Origin: Magnolia sinica
Lineage: Eukaryota; Streptophyta; Magnoliopsida; Magnoliales; Magnoliaceae
DNA: 64,000 nt
Assembly: GCF_029962835.1 (NCBI RefSeq)
Contig: NC_080577.1
Coordinates: 1,426,001-1,490,000, forward strand
Reading direction: 5' to 3'
Translations under genes and position numbers: made by a program
Notes under the pieces: model-generated
Database searches by the model: none
The model's input: only the letters and a program-made list of their open reading frames with translations
Told to the model about the DNA's origin: nothing
In this document: in pieces, positions 52,209-63,829 of the stretch
Layout of the letters: every line of letters starts with the position of its first letter
Numbering within the stretch: the stretch's first letter is position 1

Positions 52209-52457
52209 ATGGTATGTTCAAGGCATACCGTTCCGTCATGGTTGAGTGCGGCATCGAGGGTCGATTTCGACGGTGGGGCTGCTGCTAATGTGTCCAAGTC
52301 CGAATCCGTTTTCGCCGACGGTCTTGATACTTCCCCTCATCACCACCATTCCAATACTCTCTCCGACACCAACATGGGTTTCGCTGAACGTTCTTTTTCC
52401 GCCGCTGGGGCTGCTGTCCTGTCGGCGATCCTCGTTAATCCGCTAGACGTTGCGAAG
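52209..52457 (+). CDS. MTM1: MTM1-type exon 1
   Basis: Codons 1-83. A variable N-terminus, then MGFAERSFSAAGAAVLSAIL and NPLDVAK (helix 1 and first half-signature). Donor AAG|GTAGTT. Confidence 0.85.
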
Positions 52458-55400
52458 GTAGTTTTTTCTTTTTCAATTTTGTTTCTGTTTTTATTGTCAT
52501 TGTGGTATTTTTGGAGAGACCCATTTGTTATTTTTCTTGATTTTTTTAATTTTCTTTCTGTTATTATTATTATTATTGTAACTGCGGTGTTTGTGGAAAG
52601 ACCCATTTGTTATTTTTCTCGAAATTTGTAAATTTCTTTCTATTTTATTGTCATTGTGATATTTGTGGAAAGACTCTTTTTTTTTTTTTTCCTCTCTCGA
52701 AATTTTTAGATTTTTCTCCATTTTTATTGTAATTGTGGTATTTTTGGAAAGATGTATTTGTTATTTTTGTAATTGTCTTATTTGTCGAAATACCCATTTG
52801 TTATTTTTCTCGAATTGTAATGGGTTTATTTTAGCTACCTGATATTTTGAATTGTTGATGATTGATGTGAAATTCATTTTATTGGTTTTGTGATATGAGT
52901 TGTTTTCCCCCCTTCTTGATCCCAATATCTATATGCTTTGTGTGTCAACGTGGGAATATAGGATTTTTTTTTTTTCCTGGATTATGATCTTTTGATGTTT
53001 TTTTTTTTCCTTCCCTACAGACGAGGTTGCAGGCGCAGGCTGCTGGAGTTCCTTATTCACCTCCGAATCATCAGATGAGCAGGTGCATGGCATCTCTCGG
53101 GCCAAGCACGGTATGATAGAATTTCTTCCCTTTCTTTTTTCTCCTGTTGCCTTCACGAGTAGGTAATGGCCGACTATTGGTATTTCTTGTGGTCATGACT
53201 CTTATTAAAATAACTGAAAGAGTTGTGTACGGTCACGTAGGGCAGTTGGGACTGCTGATTGGTTGTTTCTCCAGGTGCATTAGATGTAGTTCAAAAGCCC
53301 TGATGATTGAACTCTCCTGGCCACCTGATCATTGGGTGTTTTTGCCTGTTGAATGTGGAAATATTGTGGATGTCTGGCCATTCTTTTGCTCGACTTTGAA
53401 TATCAGCCAGTGATCTGACTGCTACCACAGTCAGTCCATTCATTGTGATTTGTGGGTTGTGGGCCATCTACCTGATGGGGCCACCAAATGGAAGGTCCTT
53501 ATTACTGTGCATAAGTTTGAAGTTGTTTTATTGTGAACTCCATGAAGACTGCATCATAGCGGCACCCTCCTTTCTGAAAGAGGGAAATGCATGTTTACAT
53601 TAGGGTGCCAATGGGTTGGGTCACCTCAATGGATTGTTGGAACCAACCCAAAGTCTAAATAGGTTTGACTCTCAATTTGGACATGTTGGAGAAGTTCTGT
53701 CGAAAATGCTCTGGTCATTAAATCTGTCAGGTCCAGAACCTCTTGCAATCCGCCCACCCTGGCCTACCCAGACCTGACTTTTAAATGGTTCCTATTTGGA
53801 CCAACTTAAAATGGACCGAATCCAGACCCTATCCAAGCCCAAACCCGAGCTGGAGCCAGTTAAGAGCCAAACATGCATTCTTTGTATATTTATTTTCCAG
53901 TATCTTATCCTTAGATAGATGATTTTTATGCATATACCTCTACTGATTTACACATGTCTAGCTGTGCCTATGTACTTGATGGTACATGTGTCAATATGCC
54001 ATTCTGTGCAAGACCGAACTGGTCCATCAGGTGGGCCCTTCTATTTAGATGGTGTGTGTGAAAATCCTGTTATACTTTCTATATTTGACCCATGAAATAA
54101 AGGGGCCAGGTCTGGATCATCCTGCATCAAACCCAACTTATTTAATAAATGGGTTGCTTATTGTGATGGGACCTAACCCGGACCCAAACTAGATGAGTTG
54201 GGTTAGGGGCCAAATTATAGATCTAATCATTACATGGGTCAGATCCAGAACTCCCTTCAAGGCAAACCATTTCCAACCCTAGCTTCTATGCTTTAAATTA
54301 GTGTCTTTAGGGAATGCTAAGGAGGCTGTACATTGTTCTCGACTTGTTGGTACTGACAACAGAATATTGTGTTAGAAATCTTTGTCCTATGAGTTATCAA
54401 ATATGTACCTGCATGTAGCATTCTGTCTCTCGAATTTGCCAGAAATGATGCAGTCTTGTTATTTTAGTTTTGTCGACACCGTAGCTATTAGCAATCATGT
54501 ATTGATGCTTGTTAAGGGCATCTTGGGAAAATCACATAATTTCTTTCTTGTATGAATGCTTGTTGAGGGTGTGTCTGGAAGTTTCTGCATTTAGTGGTGG
54601 ATGGGATGTACACTGCCCAGATCGCTAGTGGTTGAAAAAGGAGGGAAAATGTGAAACTGTCTAATGTGGTTCCCATTTGCCAAGCCACCTGATTGGACTG
54701 GTTATGCTTTCTGCTGAAAAAAGCAGAACCACTTGGATAGGCGCAAAATGTCACTATCACCATTTATTCAGAATCTTCATGATTGGGCATGCTTTTGCAT
54801 TGATAATTTGCTCAATCAGAGTTGAAGTTCTGTGATTCATGATAAAGTGCTTACCTGGACTGGCTAATCTGTTGACGTCATGGCTCTTTTAATGAAAACT
54901 CAATCTGTTCTTGTTCTTTGATCCATGGGGTTATTAATCCACTTTGGAATATGCTGTTCAGATCTTCTCGGATGCGAGATGTTCTCCATTATGCACCCGT
55001 GGTGGAATTCTTGGGACCGAACCCTTTTGTCCTCCTGATTGTTTTCAGTACAAGGGAACCATGGATGTGTTTTACAAAATCATTAGACAGGTAGGTGTAT
55101 CTATTTAGTTAATGGCTTGATGTTACTAAGCAGATTAAACCTTCATCAATTGCTAGGAATCTAACAAAAGAGTTCTTACAGGAAGGAGTTGCTAGGTTGT
55201 GGAGGGGAACAAATGCAAGCTTAGCATTGGCTGTACCAACGGTGAGTTACTTTTCACAGTAGCATTGGCCAAGTATATCTCATTGGAGTACTTTCTATGA
55301 TACATATCATGTTAATGTTTGTGAAAGTTCGCTGAAGGGCCACTGTGATGCATTTATGACATCTGACCGATCCATTAGATGTGCCCTATCTCATAGAATG

Positions 55401-55747
55401 GGCCCAAAACAAATGTGGACCACACGACAAGAAACAGTTTCGGGGGGGGGGGGGACGCCCACCATTGGTGGAAAAGGGGCCCACCGTAATGTGTATATGC
55501 CATACAATCCATGGCATATACACAACACGGTGGGCCCTGTATGCATTCAGGGGTGAGTGTTCCACCTTAACTGTTTCCTGTCGTATGGCCCACCTGAATC
55601 ATGGATGGTGTTATTTTTGGTCCCATGGGCAAACGAGGGAGGATGCTTCTGATGGTCAGACTGGATGCCATGTATACATCACAGCGGGGCCAACAAAAAA
55701 TGTTTTCACCGAACTTTCAATGAAAACATTACAATGGAATCATTTCC

Positions 55748-55803
<56 letters not shown>

Positions 55804-58800
55804 TGAATCCTGATCACATAGTGCCAACAATACTGCAATTTACGGTGGTGCTGACCTCTCCATAGTGCCCATCTTTATGCATGCATGACATCCATCCTGT
55901 CCATCAGGTGTGCTGCCTCAAGTTCCATCTGAAGCCCAAAAATCACCCTGATTAGATGCTTCAGTAGGTCACACTGGAGGAAACAATGAGAATAATGCCT
56001 AAAACAGCTAAATTCACTTGAATGTGGCTTACCTGTTTTTGGTGTCCCTTCATCCTTGTGGTGTGCGTCCAATGAAAGGAGTTGCCCTACAAAATAGTCT
56101 AGAAGGTTTCATTGGTTGGGTGTCCTCTCGCGTTGTGTGTGTGTGTGCGTGCTCGTCCGCGTGTGAAGCATGCAGCATATTTGTTGTGTGCGTCATCATT
56201 CATGACTAGTCACAAAAATACAAAACCAGATGCTTCATGCACGTAAAGAATGAAGCATGTTTGTTGCATGGCTGTCACATGGTTGTCACTAGTCACTAGT
56301 CACTAGTCACCAAAATACGAAAATATACAAATTGTATCAAACTTGTGTTTTTTTTTTTTCCTTCTATTCCAGATGAACTGATAACCTCTCTCCTAGTATG
56401 AACAAGAACCAACAACTGTTTTCCTAGTGCCAATAAATCTTGTTTGAGTGGACTTGTTTCAATGTCCGTTGGATGATCAGATGCTTTATGCAGCATCTGG
56501 ATGTAAGCCCCAAAAAAGTGGCCTATGCTGGGCTTCCAAATCCAAGCCAAGACAGTGCATGTATTTGGATTTTGGACAGCATGTAAAACAGAATCTGCAT
56601 TAGGCAGGCTTCCATGCCAATGTGGTGCAGTTTGCACATGTAAAACAGAATCCATGTTACGCAGACATCCAGGCTGAGACGATGCAATATGCATTTGGAC
56701 GGTGCGTAAAATGGAATCTGTTAGGTGAGTCAATATGATTCAAATTGCACTTGGACAAGACAAACCGAAATCTGCATTAGGTAGGGTTCCTAGCCAATAT
56801 GATGCAATTTGCACTTGGACAACACACAAACAGAATCTAGATGAGGTTTTTCACTGAATCATGAAAGAGAGATTCTGGGGGATGGTCATGCTCTTCTCAC
56901 ATGCATTTGACACTAATTGAATAATGTGGACCTTAGGAACCAAGAGTTCTTGAACATACCCTATCTTCGAGGCCAGTGTGGTGCAATTTGGACAGCAGGT
57001 AAAATAGAATCCTTGATAGGAGGGCTTCAAAGCCGGTAAGATGCAATTTCCATTTGGATAGTACATAAAACTGAATCCACTCTAGACAGGCTTCTAAGCC
57101 AATATTGTACAATTTGTATTCGACAGTATGATGTAAAACAGAATACGTATTAGGTGGGTCCCAAGCCAATATGATGCTGTTTGGACTTAAACAGCTCACA
57201 AAACAGAACCTGCATGAGGCAGGCCTTCATTATCTTGTGTCTGTTGCCCTGAATCGTATGCAAGATAGTATGGCTCTTGACCATGTCTCACCTGCATTTG
57301 GCACATCACGTGGACCTTGTGAACAAGAATTCCTAAACATGCTCCATGTTCTTTCCATGGCTGCTGAAAAATATTCATGCTCAAGTCTCCCACACGTTAG
57401 ATGAGCTTTGCAGACAGTGTGGTGTATGTGAGTGATCCAGGGTTCAATCCCTGGTACTGTTACCTTTCAAAAAAAAAATCATGCACAAAACCCTTGCCTG
57501 ACTCATGCCCATGCATTGCAGGTCGCATAAGTTTCTTGGAATTTTACTTACATAATGCTTTCTATTTATGCATTTTTGTTAATCTAGATACAAATTTCTT
57601 TATGTTATTCTTTCAAGAACTAATATTTGTATAGTAATATATGGATCAATATAGTATTAACTGTTAAAGCATGCTAGTGTGTGGGGTTTTCAAAGTCCCT
57701 TGTTTATGACACCTTGTTTCCGTGGCCAAGTTACATGACTTTAGCTGACATATGTTTCACAAAAATTCAGTGTATAGCCTTGATGTTCAGCTGTTTTGTG
57801 GACTGCATTTTTCTGATGTATTACTTGTCTAAATTGTCAATCAGGTGGGAATTTACTTGCCTTGTTATGACATTTTCCGCAACTGGATAGAAGAATTTAC
57901 TGCCCAAAATGCTCCTACCTTGACACCATATGCCCCCCTAGTTGCCGGCTCACTCGCACGATCACTAGCTTGCATCACCTGTTCTCCTATTGAATTGGCA
58001 AGAACGCGCATGCAGGTATGCAACTTTTCATGTTGGCATCTTTACCAATTAAAAACATGTATGCAATGGCCTGGAAGCCAGTGCATTTAAGTATCAGATA
58101 TGCAATTGCCTATGACCAGTTTCATGCATCAAAATTCTTTTAATCATTTGCTAATACTTTAATTAAAAACTTACCCATAAAAACGTTAAATAACAGAATT
58201 GATATAGTTATTTGCGTTTTCCAATGAAGATTCTTGGGTGTCATCTCCTTGATTTAACAAAAATGTTTTTTTTTTCATCTTTTTTTAATTTTGTTTTTAT
58301 AACAGAAATTTTATTAGGAAGAGAACAATTCACAGAGGAAATCTTTTTCTTTTCTATCAGCTGTGGTTTCTTTAGGCTTTTGGGTGTACAGCCTGGCACT
58401 GGTAGCAGCCTTTCCTTTTTTCTTTTCTTTTTTTAAAAAAAAGGATCACCTACAAACCAGTAATTCACAACAATAGAAGGGGCAAAACTACCCACAGTAC
58501 TTTTCCAGTTTTAACAGACAAAAATATGCAGTATCGGCTATGACTGATGGAATTATATGCAAATTGAGTTCATATCATTCAAATGTCATGCAATACAGGC
58601 AATAAAACACAAACAATACAACCAAGTTAGTACAAAGAAGAGTGATGCTGTGTTAATTATGAGTGGCATCTTCTTATGAGTGCTGTTGTAAAAAGGGTAG
58701 ACTACAAGGTATTAGTAGTAGGATCTTATGGAGCAAATGACCCACAAAACAAAAGAGATACAAATGTGGCAGATCAGATGGTCTATTGGGAGTGTTCTCA

Positions 58801-61800
58801 GTATGTGAGTAAAAGAACAAAATGTACTAAGGAAGAATACATGACAAGGTGGTTATAGTAAAGTGATTGAAAGAGATGTCAAGTAGAAAAGATCAATCAA
58901 GAGAACCCAATATCATTGGGTTCTCAAGTGGAAGATATAAGGGCATGTTTGGATGGCTGGATTCCATAGTAATGTTATGTAAATGGGTAATGATTATCAC
59001 TATCACAGTAGTCCTAAGTAAAGCCGTATGTAATACAATACTACTGTTGCAGCTTCAATTTTTTGATATGCATGTAATGTACTCACGTGATTACATACAT
59101 ATAGATATAACTTGCCTAATATGTGTTACATCCACACCGTCCATTCATTTTGCAATATCATTTTAGGGCATGACCCCCAAATATTAGCTTCATCCAAAAC
59201 ACTTCTTTGGGCTGTGGAAAGTTTTTAATGGCAGACATTAATCCCAACTGCTTTCTGTGGTGTGGTTAATTTCTGTTTTGGATGTGCCTCATTTTTTGTC
59301 TCTTTCCATAAAATGATCTTGCAAGATGAATGGACAGTGTGGATATAATACATACATTATGGTGGGGCCCACAAAACTATGCCACCTCAACGCACCTTTG
59401 CCCATCCAAGTTGGTGGTGAATACAACAGATTACTGTGATTTGACAGCTTGGTTTATTCAATTGGCTACAAGAAATAATGATGTTAGTTTTACATCATAT
59501 TGCGGTGGAATCCAGCCATCCAATCACACCCTAAGAGGGAACATCACAGATGTCGCTGGAAGTATTGGGAATTATCGCAGATATTCGCAATATACGTACA
59601 TTGGATTTTTTGCATTCCAGGACAGCCCCATATTGCTTAGCAGCAATTCTGAAAACATCAACCAATATGTCACCTGTGCAATAGAATACTTGTTAAACCA
59701 TCAGTTAGCAGGAATTTCAGTTCTAATCTTGTCCAAAATTTCCTATATTACAGAAAAGATGTTGAGGGATGTGCCCCCTTTCCTGTACACCACCCAAATT
59801 CGTTGAGGGCGTTTTTTCAGTATCTCAGCTCCACAAGTCCCATGAGTCTGACCTAAAATGGTGAAATTTTAGGAAAGGTAGTTTGAAAATGTAGGTTCTT
59901 TCTACTAAGGGCGAAAGAAACATTACTTTCGGGAAACTCTGCCAAGATGATGATGAGAAACAACTCTTCGCAAGCTGCCTCATTGAACTGAGTATGATGC
60001 AGGGATTTCACATGCATATGAAATATCCCACTTTAGTGATCTTCACATGATTTATATTTCGTCCAAATCCTTTTCTCTCATGATCTTGTTTAAAATATCT
60101 ATAGGTACGATGCCAACACTTAGCTAAATCAATGTCAATCCAGTCTTTTAAATATGGGTTTTAGTTCCATATCCATTCTTTAGTAGTCAATATTTCAGCT
60201 TTCATCTCTTCTAAGAGAAATGCTCTAGTGCTCTCAGAGCACTATTAGTTATATTGCTCCTAGTTGCTTCTATCACTTGGTCCAATCGATCAATATGAAC
60301 TGTCTATTAATTCCAGAAAACGTTTTATGGGCTACTTTTCCGGAAATCGCACTGATCCCATGATCCAAACCATCCCTGATTTGTCCTTATTCTTGTAACC
60401 ATCCTTTTTTCCAAGCCGTGCATGGGATGGTTAGGATTTCCTGATAAAGTGAATATTCAGAATCATAAGCAATTTACGATGGGATCCAACAAATATATTT
60501 ATTAAGTTGTTGATTGGACCTATTTTTGTGCAAATGATCTGGACCATTTAAATCACAGGCTAATGATTAGATAGTTGCAATTATCAGATTTGTGTACTAT
60601 TTATGTGGTAGCCTATAGTATCTGTGTTGGACCTAACGTACAGTCTAGATCAAGTGATTGGATTAAGGTATTCAATAATGGTAATGGTCCCTGTAACGGC
60701 CGCTGCCATTACCATAACGACACGGGCCGTGACAGCTGTTACGGCTTCCCCCCCTAAAAAACCCCGTTATAGGCCATTTTTCTGTAACACATAATGGTTC
60801 CCACCGTTACCGTCACGTAGCGGCCGTTATGGCCAATATATAACTGTTTTTTAATATCTTGGATTGAATTGTGCAAGTGTCCCAATGCAACTAGGAGCGC
60901 TATAACTTGGTGCTTTGAGAGCTCTAGAGCATCTCTCCTCTTCTAATATAGGTGTTAAAACTGTATAGAGAAATCATAGAACTGTCGTAAGCTGCTGGCT
61001 TCTCTCTGGGGTGGTTTCTTAGATATGTATGTGATTAAATAGTAATATTTGCTTGCTGAATCAGTTATTAGTTGTAGCAGAGATAGTTATATTTTTTATT
61101 TTGTTGCATATCTTGTTGAGAACAGGCATATAAAGAGTTCCAAATTGGAGCAAAGCCTCCGGGAATGTGGAAAACTTTAGTTGGGGCCCTCTCATCTGTC
61201 GGGAGTACAAGTAACCTTCAGAGCTGTACGTTCTTTTATACTCTGATTTAGCAGTTGTATTGAGCTTCTCCCCTTTTTTTGCTCAACTGCTTGGTTCAGT
61301 ATCAGAAGATTATTTTCTATCTACAAAGTAGAGAAAATTTGCATAAACTCTTTTCAATCTTGTTCTTTTTTATATCGCACATGCTCACACTCAGATCCAC
61401 ATGAAGAACATACATGCCTACGTGAAATGCGGCATATGTTTGACATACGTGCTTCGTAATCCCAGACCCAAATGCCTGAGCCAATGGATCAAATTCAAGT
61501 AGCCTGAGCCCATGTATCAAATTCAAGTAGCATCCCCTACCCAATTGACCCCATATTTATGATTTTTTCCATTTCTTTATCAGCTTAAGTTGAAGTCTCA
61601 TCTATCTGTGTACTTTGGTTGCATGTGAAAAGCACACAAACAAACTGACACACATGAATTTTATTCACATGTAGTTGACTCTACCCTAGCTTACGGTAGG
61701 GTCGATCTGAGTTGAACACAGTGTATTGTGCGTCAGACATACAACCCATCCACCAGTTGTGCCTCCCAATATCGGGCCCATAGACCAAATTTCAGCCTGA

Positions 61801-63663
61801 TGCTCGACTCAGGCAGGCCTTACCAGAGGGCACAATGGAAATGGGATGCTCACCATAGGTTTGTGGGGTCTGCCATGCTCTGTATATGAATCCAACCCAT
61901 TTATCAAGTGATCACATAAGCACTTATATTGCATATGCCATTTTGGACCAGTGGACCATATATGCTATGGTGGGATATACCGTTATTATGCCATTGGGGC
62001 TTATGCAGTTGCACAGAGAAGTATGCCACCGCAGAAGCAATATTCATGCAGTTATGCCATCGTGTACACAATATGTGATGGCATAACCTCCCCACTGTTA
62101 GATTTCTGACTGTTGGGACTTATTTTTGCTTCATTCTCTCACTTTTTCCCTATAGATAGGCACTCCCACCACCTAATTTCACAACTCTATTACTCTCTCT
62201 CTCTCTAACACTCTCATCGCTCAGTCTCTCTAGTCTCTTAACTCTCCAACTCTCTTTCACACTCTATTACTCTCATTCTCTCTTAAAATGACATCAATAA
62301 AATTTATCCGTTGTTGTTGTTGTTGTTTGTTTTTTTTTTTTTTTTTGGTCATATTTTTTACTATATGCATTTGTTTGATTAGTTGTTAGTTGACTTGATA
62401 CAGTCTAGTAGTCTAATACAACTATAAAAAACAATTCCCTATGCTTGCTGTCTTTATACATAATTTGTCACATATATTTTTTTCATTTTTCCTTGAATTG
62501 GGCTTTGCCATCGCAAAAGTGCACAGCCCCCTTGAGTCATACAAGATCACTTGTGCCATTTGACAACATTGGTCAGGATTTTTTTTTTGTTTTGTTTTTT
62601 GTTTTTTTTGTTTTTTTTTTTTTTTGGGGGGGCGGGCATACGATTTCATGATGGGGCACATCTGATGCATCTTTTGGATGATAGATGCATATCACAGTGG
62701 GTCCCACATGCAGTCAACTACATGGTCTAGTTGTGAGGAGTTTCCTGTTTCATTTACATGTTATGATTGAGCTCCTCTTGCAATCAAACAGTTAAGGGCT
62801 TTCGCATCCTATGGATGGGCGTCGGAGCACAACTCGCCCGCGATGTTCCTTTCTCTGCAATTTGCTGGTCAACCCTCGAACCAGTAAGATTCACATGGTT
62901 ATTAATATATTTTTATAAGATTGCAATTTCTTATTTGGCATTTTTTTTAAAAAAAATGTTTGAATCTGCTCTAACTATACAGATTAGGAGAAGATTACTT
63001 GGGCTGGTTGGTGAAGAGGCCAATGCAGCAAGTGTTCTAGGGGCAAACTTCTCAGCTGGTTTTGTCGCAGGGAGCCTTGCTGCTGCAGCTACATGTCCTC
63101 TAGACGTTGTCAAGACTCGAAGACAAATTGAGGTTGGTTCCTGAATTCAAACATGTTAATCTAACTTCATGTTGTCCCCTTTATTACGGGTGCATCTGGA
63201 TGTACCTGAAATCACATAGTTCTGTGAATGCTTTTGGCAGAATGGTCGGTCAGCCAACCTGCTAAGCATTGCAGGCAGTGCAGAAACTGGAAAATGCATC
63301 ATGTAGTCGATCCCCCACCCCCTGACCAAAAATAAAATAAGAAAAAAGAAAAAAGAAAAAGAAGTGATTGATGGCATTTCATTTCAGGCCCTATTTGTAG
63401 GGACATCGAAACATGCTCCAATGGTTACTGGTTATGACATTATATAGTAATCTGGGTTTTAGTTAGAAACTGAAAATGGAAGGTATCAGAAGATTTACGA
63501 ACGAGCATGTGAAATCTTTAACATAGAGTGAGGTTTTCCTTGTAGTTTACCTTCTGAGATGCCCTTGGCTCCACTTATTAATTGGAGTTGTCCATGTTTT
63601 CCAGAAGGATCCAACAAGGGCAATGAGGATGACAACGAGGCAAACACTAATCGAAGTCTGGAG
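52209..63663 (+). CDS. MTM1: mitochondrial carrier MTM1 / SLC25A39-40 type (9 exons, 3' end off window)
   Basis: Coding joins: 52209-52457, 53021-53110, 54962-55090, 55182-55241, 57845-58015, 61126-61225, 62792-62883, 62983-63132, 63605-63663; 1,100 nt (366 codons plus two bases), all GT-AG and in frame. Carrier signatures: NPLDVAKTRLQ (77-87), SPIELARTRMQ (223-233), CPLDVVKTRRQ (335-345). The family hallmark is the long, Cys-containing matrix loop between helices 1 and 2 with CSPLC (120-124) and CPPDC (136-140). It resembles Arabidopsis MTM1 (linked to Mn delivery to mitochondrial SOD) and animal SLC25A39/40 (mitochondrial glutathione import). Inner-membrane protein. The N-terminal 55 residues, with a His run (44-47), are poorly conserved. 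Roughly the last 45 residues should lie beyond the window. The start is the first in-frame ATG; Met56 is a possible alternative. Confidence 0.92.
52458..53020 (+). other. MTM1-type intron 1 (0.56 kb)
   Basis: T-rich. It holds four or five imperfect copies of a unit with TTATTGT(C/A)ATTGTGGTATTT, GGAAAGACCCATTTG and TTATTTTTCTCGAA (52480-52810), an internal minisatellite of about 75 bp period. Confidence 0.7.
53021..53110 (+). CDS. MTM1: MTM1-type exon 2
   Basis: Codons 84-113: TRLQAQAAGVPYSPPN, then HQMSRCMASLGPST. Completes the first signature. Confidence 0.9.
53601..54281. mobile_element. TIR element of the GGCAATGGGC type (intron 2)
   Basis: Left TAGGGTGCCAATGGGTTGGG; right AACCATTTCCAACCCTA. 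The flanks GTTTACAT and GCTTCTAT agree at 5 of 8 positions, a possible decayed 8-bp duplication. The interior repeats GGACC, GGGTTGGG and ACCCAA words. Confidence 0.55.
54962..55090 (+). CDS. MTM1: MTM1-type exon 3 (cysteine loop)
   Basis: Codons 114-156: IFSDARCSPLCTRGG, ILGTEPFCPPDCFQ, YKGTMDVFYKIIRQ. It carries both CX3C pairs of the matrix loop. Confidence 0.95.
55182..55241 (+). CDS. MTM1: MTM1-type exon 4
   Basis: A 60-nt exon, codons 157-176: EGVARLWRGTNASLALAVPT. It carries the LWRGT carrier motif. Confidence 0.95.
55335..55695. repeat. GTGGGCC-family dispersed repeat, copy 11 (intron 4)
   Basis: TAGAATGGGCCCAAAACAAA, GTGGACCACACGACAAG, AAAGGGGCCCACCGTAATG and GGTGGGCCCTGTATGC. A G-run (55442-55454) lies inside. 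Confidence 0.55.
55751..55800 (+). repeat. (GT)25 microsatellite
   Basis: Uninterrupted GT run in intron 4; ORFs crossing it are artefacts. Confidence 0.95.
56567..57345 (+). repeat. minisatellite with higher-order structure (intron 4)
   Basis: Nine imperfect units of about 55-66 bp share GTAAAACAGAATCTGCAT, AGGCAGGCTTCCAAGCC-type and AATATGATGCAATTTG words. The GAATCT anchor recurs at about 56591, 56648, 56713, 56768, 56832, 57006, 57072, 57138 and 57204. The block of five and the block of four are each followed by a non-repeat tail with CTCTTCTCACATGCATTTG / TGTCTCACCTGCATTTGG and GTGGACCTT...GAACC/CAAGA words, so array plus tail was duplicated as a unit. Confidence 0.8.
57390..57478 (+). 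repeat. SINE-like fragment with Pol III B box
   Basis: GGGTTCAATCCC is a near-perfect B box within GATCCAGGGTTCAATCCCTG, followed by GGTACTGTTACCTTTC and a short A tail (57468-57478). No full A box or tRNA fold, so not a tRNA gene. Confidence 0.5.
57845..58015 (+). CDS. MTM1: MTM1-type exon 5
   Basis: Codons 177-233: VGIYLPCYDIFRNWIEEF, then LVAGSLARSLACITC and the second signature SPIELARTRMQ. Confidence 0.95.
58016..58929 (+). other. MTM1-type intron 5, left part
   Basis: No recognised repeat apart from T-runs. Short ORFs at 58212-58436 and 58676-58858 show no recognisable domain. Confidence 0.4.
58930..59385. repeat. GTGGGCC-family related repeat, copy 12 (intron 5)
   Basis: Partner of 8877-9500: GTAATGATTATCACTATCAC, TTTTAGGGCATGACCCC, CCTCATTTTTTGTCTC and GTGTGGATATAATACATAC. 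Ends GGTGGGGCCCAC. Confidence 0.6.
59386..60655. other. MTM1-type intron 5, unclassified middle part
   Basis: It includes a 158-codon plus-strand ORF (59330-59806) that starts inside repeat copy 12 and resembles no protein I know. Treated as intronic chance ORF. Confidence 0.4.
60664..60861. mobile_element. hAT-type MITE in intron 5, sister of 44995
   Basis: Ends TAAGGTATTCAATAATGG and TTTTTTAATATCTTG. Flanks GATTGGAT (60656-60663) and GATTGAAT (60862-60869), an 8-bp duplication with one change. The interior has CTGTAACGGCCGC, GGCCGTTATGGCC and similar self-complementary words. 198 bp. Confidence 0.8.
61126..61225 (+). CDS. MTM1: MTM1-type exon 6
   Basis: Codons 234-266 plus one base: AYKEFQIGAKPPGMWKTL, then VGALSSVGSTSNLQS. 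Donor T|GTACGT. This is the variable second matrix loop. Confidence 0.88.
61226..62791 (+). other. MTM1-type intron 6 (1.57 kb)
   Basis: GT-AG. It contains the dispersed element at 61907-62576 and long T-runs at 62330-62346 and 62580-62625. Confidence 0.8.
61907..62576 (+). repeat. 650-bp dispersed element, copy in intron 6
   Basis: Collinear with 34059-34705 in the other gene. TATA-like CCCTATAGATAGGCACTCC at about 62148, a CT-rich leader, CTCTCTTAAAATGACATC and ATCAATAAAATTTAT follow in the same order. A clear target duplication is not visible here. Confidence 0.65.
62792..62883 (+). CDS. MTM1: MTM1-type exon 7
   Basis: Completes codon 267, then codons 268-297: KGFRILWMGVGAQLARDVP, then FSAICWSTLEP. 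Very conserved in the family. Confidence 0.94.
62983..63132 (+). CDS. MTM1: MTM1-type exon 8
   Basis: Codons 298-347: IRRRLLGLVGEEANAAS, VLGANFSAGFVAGSLAAAA, third signature TCPLDVVKTRRQIE. Confidence 0.95.
63605..63663 (+). CDS. MTM1: MTM1-type exon 9
   Basis: Codons 348-366 plus two bases: KDPTRAMRMTTRQTLIEVW. Donor GAG|GTATGT. The remaining C-terminal codons (last carrier half-repeat) are outside the window. Confidence 0.92.
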
Positions 63664-63829
63664 GTATGTTCCCCTTTGTCATGCAGTTTCCCCTTTTAGT
63701 CGTTGCAATATTTCCCAAAAAATCATGCTGGAGCAAACTGATTCTGAACAACGTGGAAAAGGATTCACATGCACTCATACCCTTCTGTAGAGTAATGAAC
63801 TTGAAGGCCCCAGTTCTCTAGAATGACAA

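Noticed and set aside
55442..55454. G13 run as a G-quadruplex or regulatory element
   Set aside because: A single homopolymer within a repeat; could be polymerase slippage or a sequencing artefact.
55381..55865. overlapping ORFs running into a Val-Cys repeat
   Set aside because: Produced by the (GT)n microsatellite and a dispersed repeat in intron 4.
57411..57470. tRNA gene suggested by GGGTTCAATCCC
   Set aside because: Only a B box is present; no acceptor stem pairing, anticodon arm or A box at the right spacing. Better explained as a SINE.
59330..59806. 158-codon plus-strand ORF in intron 5 of the MTM1-type gene
   Set aside because: It starts inside a dispersed repeat, lies in an intron, and its composition and sequence match no family I recognise.
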